Origin: an uncultured Chlorobiaceae bacterium
GTDB lineage: Bacteria > Bacteroidota > Chlorobiia > Chlorobiales > Chlorobiaceae
DNA: 35,714 nt
Direction: 5' to 3'
Assembly (NCBI GenBank): GCA_903824295.1
Contig: CAIJWE010000120.1
Span: forward strand, 1 to 35,714
Numbering within the stretch: position 1 is the first letter of the stretch; the number at the start of each line of letters is the position of its first letter. The notes beneath the pieces were generated by a model. The model had not been told where the DNA came from. It worked only from the letters and a program-made list of their open reading frames with translations, and ran no database searches. Positions 28,543-34,935 of this stretch are shown one piece after another. The position numbers and the translations under genes were made by a program.

Positions 28543-30303
28543 ATGGCAAAAGCAAAAGAAAATCTGAAACCAAAGTTGACGGCGGAACAGAGGCCGCAGC
28601 TTCCCAAGGCGTTAACAGGGATTGAAGGATTAGATATCATTACCGAGGGCGGCCTGCCGAAGGGCCGGGCGTCACTCATTTGCGGAGGAGCAGGTACCGG
28701 AAAGACGTTGCTTGCCATGGAGTTTTTGCTCAGAGGTGCAACGCAATATGATGAACCCGGCGTCTTGATGGCGTTTGAAGAATCGACCAACGATCTGATC
28801 ACCAATGTCGCCTCAATCGGCTTTGACCTGCATGGGTTGATTGCAAGCAAAAAGATTGTTGTCGATTTCGTTTATATCGATCGAAATGAAATAGTTGAAG
28901 CTGGAGAGTACAACCTGGATGCCCTGTTCATCCGATTGAGTGCCGCAATTGATTCCATTGGCGCCAAACGCGTCGTCCTTGATACCATTGAATCACTCTT
29001 CAGCAACCTGCCCAATCCTGCCATTTTGCGTGCTGAATTGCGCCGTCTGTTTTTTTGGCTCAAGGAGAAGGGTGTTACAGCGGTCATTACTGCAGAAGGC
29101 GGCACCGACACCCTTTCCCGTCACGGTATAGAAGAGTACGTTTCTGACTGTGTGATTAAAGTAAGTGTCAGCATTGAGGAACGGGTTGCTTCACGAAGAT
29201 TACGTATTGTGAAATATCGCGGCACATCGCACGGCACCAATGAGTTTCCTTTCCTTATTGATGGAAATGGCATTTCTCTCATACCAATTACTTCTTCAAG
29301 TCTGGAGCACATAGTCTCAACGACGAGAGTTTCCAGCGGCATCCAAAGGTTAGACGCTATGCTTGGAGGCAACGGGTTCTTTGAGGACAGCGTCATCATG
29401 ATTTCCGGTTCGCCCGGCACGGGTAAGACCACCTTTATGGCACATTTTGCGGATGCAGCCTGTCGGCGCAATGAGCGCGTTGTCTATTTTTCCTTCGAGG
29501 AGTCGTCGGATCAAATCAAAAGAAATATGAGTTCGGTTGGGTTAAACCTCGACCATTGGGTAAAAAAAGGTCTTCTGGTCATGGAATGCAGGAGGATTAC
29601 CCAGTATGGGCTGGATATGCATTTGCTCCTGGCTCAAAAACTGATCGCCGAGCACGCCCCCAAAGTTGTCATCATGGATCCTGTTACAAGCTTTGATGAT
29701 ATTGCAAACACCAGTGACGTCAAAAGAATAGTCATGAAGTTTGTTGACCTGATGAAATCTCTTGGCATCACGATCATGTTTGGCAGCTTGACGCCGAGTG
29801 AAGTGCAATCAGATAGTTCCTCAATTAATATATCATCAATCATTGATTCATGGATTTTATTGAGGGATCTTGAAAGTAATGGGGAACGAAGTCGTACTAT
29901 CTTTGTTCTCAAGTCACGCGGCATGAGCCACTCCAATCAGGTTCGGGAATTTTTGATGACAGATCACGGCGTTGAAATATGTGATGTTTATATCGGCACA
30001 GGCGGGGTTGTAACAGGTGGAGCTCGCCTGAATATGCTGGCTCAGGAAAAGACATTGGCTCTTAAATTGCAGGAAGAGATAGAGCTTCGGCAATTTGATC
30101 TGGAAAACAAGCGGAGTGTTTTAGATTCCAGGATCGCGGCCATGCGAGCTGAATTCGCTGCCCAGGAAGCCAGCAATCTCAAAATGATTGCCCAGGAAAA
30201 AAACGCTCAAACGCAACTAAACCAGGACCGAATTGCAATGGGGATGGCACGTAACGCTGATAAACATAATGCGCCGTTAAAAGCCAAAAGGAAATCAAAA
30301 TGA
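28543..30303 (+). CDS. kaiC: KaiC-family double-domain ATPase
   Basis: The 586-residue protein has two RecA-like domains. CI carries Walker A GGAGTGKT (Lys54) and the catalytic Glu pair in FEES (79-80); CII carries GSPGTGKT (Lys295) and FEES (319-320). Both sites look active. Where cyanobacterial KaiC has phospho-sites Ser431-Thr432, this protein has Ser431-Ser432 in NISSIIDSW, at the same numbers when started at 28543. After the core there is an ~85-residue charged coiled-coil tail (from about 500, LAQEKTLALKLQEEIELRQF onward), ending in lysines, as in non-cyanobacterial KaiC types. The frame is open to ATG 28459; ATG 28543 is chosen because it leaves the usual ~25 residues before GIEGLD. 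kaiB follows after 36 bases; no kaiA is present. Autophosphorylation is plausible but unproven. Confidence 0.93.
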   Translation: MAKAKENLKPKLTAEQRPQLPKALTGIEGLDIITEGGLPKGRASLICGGAGTGKTLLAMEFLLRGATQYDEPGVLMAFEESTNDLITNVASIGFDLHGLIASKKIVVDFVYIDRNEIVEAGEYNLDALFIRLSAAIDSIGAKRVVLDTIESLFSNLPNPAILRAELRRLFFWLKEKGVTAVITAEGGTDTLSRHGIEEYVSDCVIKVSVSIEERVASRRLRIVKYRGTSHGTNEFPFLIDGNGISLIPITSSSLEHIVSTTRVSSGIQRLDAMLGGNGFFEDSVIMISGSPGTGKTTFMAHFADAACRRNERVVYFSFEESSDQIKRNMSSVGLNLDHWVKKGLLVMECRRITQYGLDMHLLLAQKLIAEHAPKVVIMDPVTSFDDIANTSDVKRIVMKFVDLMKSLGITIMFGSLTPSEVQSDSSSINISSIIDSWILLRDLESNGERSRTIFVLKSRGMSHSNQVREFLMTDHGVEICDVYIGTGGVVTGGARLNMLAQEKTLALKLQEEIELRQFDLENKRSVLDSRIAAMRAEFAAQEASNLKMIAQEKNAQTQLNQDRIAMGMARNADKHNAPLKAKRKSK

Positions 30304-30339
30304 AAGCAGGAATAGTCGATGTAACTTCAAGGCTGGCAA

Positions 30340-30675
30340 ATGAGTGATAAACCAATTGACTTAAGAGCGCATAAAAAAACCGACACGGCGAACGATCCCT
30401 CCAATAAATGGCTTTTACGGTTGTATGTGGCCGGAACTACCGTACATTCAGTGTTGGCTATTACCAATATCAAGAGGATTTGTGAAGAAAAACTGGATGG
30501 GCGGTACGTTCTTGAGGTGATTGATCTGTATCAGCAGCCTCTGTTGGCTGCCGGTCATCAGATCATTGCCATCCCGACACTCATCAAAGAGCTTCCCCCT
30601 CCTCTACGCCGTATTATCGGCGACCTGTCAGATACCGAGAAGGTACTTGTCGGTTTGGATTTGAAACCGTTATAA
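30340..30675 (+). CDS. kaiB: KaiB-like protein
   Basis: The 111-residue protein is a KaiB homologue. After a ~20-residue charged leader it has the thioredoxin-like core typical of KaiB: LRLYVAGTTVHSVLAITN, then CEEKLDGRYVLEVIDLYQQP, then IPTLIKELPPPLRRIIGDLSD and VLVGLDL. In cyanobacteria KaiB switches fold and binds the CI ring of phosphorylated KaiC, antagonising KaiA. Without KaiA here, its role would be to report or modulate the state of KaiC. The extended N-terminus distinguishes it from the ~102-residue cyanobacterial protein. It starts 36 bases after kaiC, with AAGG upstream of the ATG, and its stop lies two bases before the next ATG, so the three genes are tightly coupled. Confidence 0.93.
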   Translation: MSDKPIDLRAHKKTDTANDPSNKWLLRLYVAGTTVHSVLAITNIKRICEEKLDGRYVLEVIDLYQQPLLAAGHQIIAIPTLIKELPPPLRRIIGDLSDTEKVLVGLDLKPL

Positions 30676-30677
30676 CG

Positions 30678-31844
30678 ATGAAAGCTGCATTGAAATCCAA
30701 AGCAGAACTCTCCCGGGAAGTAGATGAGTTGCGCACTGCATTGCAGGAAGCTCAAGCAACCCTGAATGCCATTCGCGAGGGTGCTGTTGATGCTTTTGTG
30801 GGTTCCGGTACGTCTGGTGAGCATATTTACTCTCTGTCCAATGCTGACCAACCCTATCGGATATTGCTTGAGGAGATGAGTGAAGGCGCCCTGACCCTGA
30901 CGCCTGATGGTCTTATTTTATTCTGTAACAAGCGGTTTGCTGAGATGGTGAGCTCTCCCCTGAACATGGTGATTGGCAGCAACCTTCAAATCTGGGTTGA
31001 TCCTGAATATCGAACGATTCTTGAATCGCTCATGAACATGGATGCTACCGCAAAACATCGCGGTGAATTGCTGTTGGTTACCAACGATGGAGATCGACTC
31101 CCCATTTATATTTCGATTGGTAACGTTCATGTTGGCAAAGAGGCTGATATTTATTGTCTTGTAGCTACCGACCTTACCGAAGTCAAGCAGATCGAGGAGA
31201 TCGTCGCCGCTAAAAAAATGTCACAAGCTACGTTAAAAGCATCTCATGAACTGCAGCAGAGCCTGGAAGAGTCAATCAAAGCGATAGCCAATACGGTCGA
31301 ATCCCGCGATGAATATACTGCCGGCCACATGCGTCGTGTTGGGCAATTGGCCCCGGCGATTGCAAGGGAGTTGGGCTTATCGGAAGAGACTATCCATGGT
31401 ATTGAGCTGGCCTCAACTATTCATGATGTAGGGAAGATCAGTATTCCGATTGAAATTCTGACTAAGCCGGCAAAGCTCAGCAAAATCGAATATCTGTTGA
31501 TTCAAACCCATGTCGAGGCAGGCTATGACATTATGAAAAATATTGTATTTCCATGGCCGATTGCTCTTCTCATCTTGCAGCATCATGAAAGAATGGATGG
31601 AAGCGGATATCCGCAAGGACTGAAGGGTGAAGATATCTTGCTTGAGTCGAGAATTATTGCGGTGTCAGACGTCATTGAAGCTATGGCGTCTCGTCGTCCT
31701 TATCGCGCCGAGCTTGGGATTGATGCCGCACTGGCAGAAATCAAGCAAGGCCGTGGAACTCTTTATGACCAAACTGTCGTGGATGCTTGCGTAAGGCTTT
31801 TTGAAGAAAAAAGGTTTTCTTTTGCCCCAAAAAGCACTTTTTAA
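30678..31844 (+). CDS. PAS-HD-GYP protein (c-di-GMP phosphodiesterase type) in kaiBC unit
   Basis: The 388-residue protein begins with a coiled coil (about 5-35, SREVDELRTALQEAQATL) and a segment (IREGAVDAFV, then IYSL) that I recognise from the N-termini of sensor kinases found beside kaiBC in other bacteria. A PAS domain (about 60-170) follows, then HD-GYP (about 190-380) with His249-Asp250 in TIHDVGKISIP and GYP at 310-312. The output is therefore a c-di-GMP phosphodiesterase instead of a kinase. The HD-GYP domain is closely related to that of the protein at 22946. It starts two bases after kaiB, implying translational coupling and a functional link to KaiB/KaiC. No membrane segment is present. 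No strong terminator is seen behind it. Confidence 0.9.
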   Translation: MKAALKSKAELSREVDELRTALQEAQATLNAIREGAVDAFVGSGTSGEHIYSLSNADQPYRILLEEMSEGALTLTPDGLILFCNKRFAEMVSSPLNMVIGSNLQIWVDPEYRTILESLMNMDATAKHRGELLLVTNDGDRLPIYISIGNVHVGKEADIYCLVATDLTEVKQIEEIVAAKKMSQATLKASHELQQSLEESIKAIANTVESRDEYTAGHMRRVGQLAPAIARELGLSEETIHGIELASTIHDVGKISIPIEILTKPAKLSKIEYLLIQTHVEAGYDIMKNIVFPWPIALLILQHHERMDGSGYPQGLKGEDILLESRIIAVSDVIEAMASRRPYRAELGIDAALAEIKQGRGTLYDQTVVDACVRLFEEKRFSFAPKSTF

Positions 31845-31959
31845 GCTAACGCAAAAAAAAAGCATGCCGCAACAGAATCTGCTTCCGCTCACTCTGTGTG
31901 TGTAACGTCATGCGCCACACGGCACATCTTTTTTTGTCAAGATGGCTTTATCGAAGAAA

Positions 31960-32598
31960 TCATGAAAACGGATCAAACTCTGCTTTTGAGGCAAAGCAGA
32001 CCGGGCAGCTCCACTGGCAGGACAGCTCAACAAAGGGAGTGCCCTCCTTTATCCAGCTTTCAGGATCACCTTCCGCCGGATCATAGAGGTAGCCGCACTC
32101 CCGGCACATCCAGGTATTGGATTCACACTTGTTCAGGGCTGTTCCATCCTCAAGAAGCTTTCTGAAAACCACCATCTCTGACTGAGCAAAGCCCTGCGCC
32201 CGGTAAAATTGCTGTGCCGCCTCGTTATTGCGGTCGGTGAGGAGCGTGATGCGGCCGAATCCCTCGCTGCGGGCAAAATCCACAGCGTGATTGATCAGCA
32301 GGGTGCCGAGCCCCTTGTTGCGCCATGCAGGCGCAACAACCATATCTTCAAGCAAGGCGGCTTTTCGGCCAAGAACGGTACTTACCGTAAAAAGGAGCAT
32401 CACCATCCCTTCAATCACTCCATCAATTTCAACAACAAAGATCCTGCCCATTTCCGGGTTACGGATGATCATCGAGAGCGCTCGCGACTGCGCCTCAGCA
32501 TCAGGGTCAAACTCCTGCTCCTGAGCGAACAGGATTCCCAGAAGCTCGGCACACCTCGCCACATCACGCTCTTCAACTGTTCTTGTTGCGGGTATCAT
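31960..32598 (-). CDS. GNAT acetyltransferase fused to C-terminal rubredoxin domain
   Basis: The 212-residue protein has two parts. Residues ~1-150 are a GNAT acetyltransferase: LLEDMVVAPAWRNKGLGTLLI is the acetyl-CoA pyrophosphate loop (R/Q-x-x-G-x-G/A type), followed by LLTDRNNEAAQQFYRAQGF. Residues ~160-212 are a rubredoxin domain with WMCRECGYLYDPAEGDPES, then GTPF and WSCPVCFASKAEF, giving the four iron-binding cysteines (CxxC...CPxC). Rubredoxin is normally a separate ~52-residue electron carrier; the linker here is only about ten residues. The frame is also open from a GTG at 32604, two codons upstream. Neither the acetyl acceptor nor any redox partner is apparent from the neighbours. 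It is convergent with the kai unit across 115 bases. Confidence 0.85.
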   Translation of the reverse strand: MIPATRTVEERDVARCAELLGILFAQEQEFDPDAEAQSRALSMIIRNPEMGRIFVVEIDGVIEGMVMLLFTVSTVLGRKAALLEDMVVAPAWRNKGLGTLLINHAVDFARSEGFGRITLLTDRNNEAAQQFYRAQGFAQSEMVVFRKLLEDGTALNKCESNTWMCRECGYLYDPAEGDPESWIKEGTPFVELSCQWSCPVCFASKAEFDPFS

Positions 32599-32710
32599 GG
32601 TCACAACTTATGCTCTTTTATTAAAATATTCTACCCTTTCACAAGGTTCATACATGCCATCAAGTTCATGATCATTCCTTGAGATTTCAAAACTTTTTTT
32701 GTGCAACGGC

Positions 32711-33478
32711 TCACTTCTGTTGCTGTGCAATAAAGAAATACCAGCCCAGTGTCGTCGATTTCAGAAAAATTGAACTCATTTTCTTGCCGTGCAGCGTGTA
32801 GTTGAATACCCCCTGATCCTTGGTCAAAACGGTTTTAAATGCGTCGCCAAGGCTTTCGTCACCCACATCGCTGACGCTCTTGAACATGCGGTCAACATTT
32901 CTGTGTAGAACGATCATGTTATCAGAGTCGAGGGCATAAAAATAGGCGTTATCCGGCAATTTTGTATCAGAATCAAGCAGAGCTGACAGCAGACGGATCC
33001 TTACGGAGACGCCAACGGCCGCGACAACTTTTCCATTCACCATCACTGGAGTGGCAACAATCACCGAACGGTGGCCGGTCGATTTGCTGATCACCAGGTC
33101 ACCAACAACGTCCTGACCCGACATGAGTTTCGGAAAATAGTTGCGATCCTTCAAATTCTGGTCGCTTACTCCTCCAGTTTCCGTTGAAAAATAACTGCCA
33201 TCAGGCAGAGCAAACCACACCGTTGCATCGGTAGCAAGGTCATTGCTGAAACGATCAAGCAAGGGCTTGACTGATTGCCAATTGGCCGACTGGGCTTCTG
33301 AAGTCAATGCAATGACCCTTGCTGTACGCAAAACACCACCCAAATGATCTTCAGCCAGCCCCTTATAGGTGCCAAGGGTGACCTGGGGATCCAGTTTGAG
33401 TGAGGCTGATTCGGCCCGAACTGTTAACAAAAAAAACATAACGATTACAGAGATAATCAGCGAAAAAATCTTTGCCAT
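32711..33478 (-). CDS. secreted stand-alone Cache (dCache/PDC-like) sensor protein
   Basis: The 255-residue protein starts with a signal sequence (hydrophobic core about residues 4-20, likely cleavage after AESA). The rest looks like an extracytoplasmic double-Cache domain as found in chemoreceptors and kinases: a long helix (VLRTARVIALTSEAQ), FALPDGSYFSTETGG, RNYFPKLMSGQDVVGDLVISKSTG, VATPVMVNGKVVAAVGVSVR, then a distal module with NAYFYALDSDNMIVLHRN and a final STTLGWYFFIAQQ strand. No second transmembrane helix, HAMP or output domain follows, so it is a soluble periplasmic ligand-binding protein that would need a partner. It has a strong ribosome-binding site AGGAGA (33485-33490) six bases before the ATG. 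It lies alone between the GNAT-rubredoxin gene and a long intergenic region. Confidence 0.8.
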   Translation of the reverse strand: MAKIFSLIISVIVMFFLLTVRAESASLKLDPQVTLGTYKGLAEDHLGGVLRTARVIALTSEAQSANWQSVKPLLDRFSNDLATDATVWFALPDGSYFSTETGGVSDQNLKDRNYFPKLMSGQDVVGDLVISKSTGHRSVIVATPVMVNGKVVAAVGVSVRIRLLSALLDSDTKLPDNAYFYALDSDNMIVLHRNVDRMFKSVSDVGDESLGDAFKTVLTKDQGVFNYTLHGKKMSSIFLKSTTLGWYFFIAQQQK

Positions 33479-33837
33479 GAGAAATCTCCTTTCAATTATT
33501 TTATCGAAAAAGCGTTGATGTCACCAATCGGCAGCATCGACTATGTGCTCTCTGTTACGGAACGCCGCACTCTCAATTTAGCAGAATTCCTCGGTTACTG
33601 AAACCTCTTTTGATCAGCCCGGTGGTGAATGACGCGTAAAAACCGAGGGGTTTTGCTGAAACCCTTTTATTGCTCTTTCGAGCCCATGACAACAACGCTC
33701 ATCGCTAATAAAGCCGGTTTCTGATAAAAAAATGTATATCAGTGTGTTATTTGTGAATTTTAAAGCAAAAATGATTGTTATGTTTTTCTGAGTAGTGTAG
33801 GTCTGGATTTTTTGTCAACCATAATTTTGAAATAACC
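33479..33837. other. long intergenic region upstream of the Cache gene and the DUF2934-like gene
   Basis: No gene is seen in these 359 bases. It contains the Cache ribosome-binding site, an 8-base inverted repeat CCTCGGTT (33589-33596) / AACCGAGG (33641-33648), and a small hairpin GGGTTT (33648-33653) / AAACCC (33659-33664) followed by TTTTA, which resembles a weak plus-strand terminator. One copy of a 19-base near-repeat lies at 33707-33725. Confidence 0.4.
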
Positions 33838-34011
33838 ATGTCAAACGGATCAAACAAAACGGCTGAGCAATCATTGCCACAGAACGAGCGCGAGGAGCAG
33901 GTCAGACTTGCGGCCTATCAGTTGTGGGAAGCGAAAGGGAAGCAGCACGGAGCTGACAAGGAAGATTGGGCTGAGGCGGAAGATTCGCTGAATGAAAAGG
34001 TTGAAGATTGA
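33838..34011 (+). CDS. small DUF2934-like protein
   Basis: A 57-residue frame from ATG 33838 to TGA 34009-34011. The central part reads VRLAAYQLWEAKGKQHGADK then EDWAEAEDSL, matching the DUF2934 pattern (IAxxAYxLWExxGxxxGxxxxDWxxAE), with Gln-rich and acidic flanks. The family has no known function and is usually found as short free-standing proteins. The ribosome-binding site is weak. A GAGG-AAAT-CCTC hairpin (34058-34069) followed by a T-rich stretch could be its terminator. It lies alone on the plus strand between the Cache gene and a cation transporter, and is flanked by two copies of a 19-base near-repeat (33707-33725, 34096-34114). Confidence 0.75.
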   Translation: MSNGSNKTAEQSLPQNEREEQVRLAAYQLWEAKGKQHGADKEDWAEAEDSLNEKVED

Positions 34012-34129
34012 TCCGCCTTGTTCTTCTGACGCGCGAGTGTGGTACATGGATTTTGCCGAGGAAATCCTCCTTTTATTTGAAACCAGCAGATAATCAATAA
34101 AGCGGGTTTTTGATCAATTTCAGCCAGAT

Positions 34130-34162
34130 GCAGAAGGACTCATGTAACGTGGGTCTTTCTGC
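34130..34162 (+). promoter_or_regulatory. long hairpin in the leader of the GDT1-type gene
   Basis: A 12-base stem (34130-34141 with 34151-34162), fully paired as RNA with two G-U wobbles, closing a 9-base loop. It stands just before a second, terminator-like hairpin and 104 bases before the transporter ATG. It could be part of a cis-acting leader, or simply the 3' region of the DUF2934-like gene. Confidence 0.4.
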
Positions 34163-34172
34163 GTTTAGTTCA

Positions 34173-34196
34173 GGAGGACATTGCCTCCGTTTTTTT
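34173..34196 (+). terminator. terminator-like hairpin upstream of the GDT1-type gene
   Basis: GGAGG (34173-34177), 6-base loop, CCTCC (34184-34188), then G and seven T. The stem is short but the U-run is strong. It could end the DUF2934-like transcript or act as an attenuator for the transporter. Confidence 0.5.
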
Positions 34197-34265
34197 CTGC
34201 TTGCACCTCCCAATCCATTCCCCTATATTTGTCGTTTGATTTTCTACCTCTAACCCCATCTATCA

Positions 34266-34907
34266 ATGGACGCATTCTGGCTGTCGCTGGTCATGATTTT
34301 TCTGGCTGAACTTGGAGATAAAACCCAACTTGTCGCCCTGACGCTTGCAACCTGTTACAATACCAGTGTTGTGTTGTGGGGAATTTTTTGGGCAACTCTT
34401 GCCGTTCATGTTTTTTCTGCCGGTATCGGGTGGTTTATTGGCGACAAACTACCGACAGAGTGGATCCAATTTGTTGCAGGCATTGCCTTTATTGCGTTCG
34501 GCTTCTGGACGCTTCGCGGTGACACGCTTGATGACGACGGGAAAAGCTGTAAAACCGGCATACATCCCTTCTGGCTGGTCTTTTCCACCTTCTTCATGGC
34601 TGAGCTTGGCGATAAAACCATGCTCTCCACCATCACCCTTGCCTCAACCAATCCTTTTTTGCCGGTTTGGCTCGGTTCAACCATTGGTATGGTGCTTTCG
34701 GATGGGCTGGCCATTGTTGCAGGAAAAATGCTCGGAGCACGACTCCCCGAAAACATTATCAAAATTGGCGCTGCCGTCATCTTTTTTCTCTTCGGTATTT
34801 TCAGCATGTATCAGGGCGGCTCAGGATTTGCGCTCTCAATATGGGGAGCTGCCGCAGCGCTCATTGCCCTCACGGGGTATATCTTTCTACGGAAACCAAA
34901 AGTGTGA
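34266..34907 (+). CDS. GDT1/TMEM165 (UPF0016) family cation transporter
   Basis: The 213-residue membrane protein has the family's inverted two-fold repeat of three helices. Each half carries the signature Ex[19 protein letters not shown] near residue 15 and [15 protein letters not shown] near residue 116. Six to seven hydrophobic segments span the sequence, separated by a short acidic loop with DTLDDDGKS. Bacterial and eukaryotic members move Mn2+ and/or Ca2+ across membranes (MneA-type exporters), so manganese or calcium efflux is the likely role; which ion cannot be told. It stands alone on the plus strand, downstream of two hairpins that could control it. I did not find the consensus of the Mn-responsive yybP-ykoY riboswitch in the leader. 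ATG 34266 starts directly at the first helix, as usual for the family. Confidence 0.88.
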   Translation: MDAFWLSLVMIFLAELGDKTQLVALTLATCYNTSVVLWGIFWATLAVHVFSAGIGWFIGDKLPTEWIQFVAGIAFIAFGFWTLRGDTLDDDGKSCKTGIHPFWLVFSTFFMAELGDKTMLSTITLASTNPFLPVWLGSTIGMVLSDGLAIVAGKMLGARLPENIIKIGAAVIFFLFGIFSMYQGGSGFALSIWGAAAALIALTGYIFLRKPKV

Positions 34908-34935
34908 CATCGCTCTTTCCATCAGCGGGGTGCTT

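Noticed and set aside
34012-34265. yybP-ykoY manganese riboswitch ahead of the GDT1-type gene
   Set aside because: The hairpins are there but the conserved loop sequences of that riboswitch are not recognisable.
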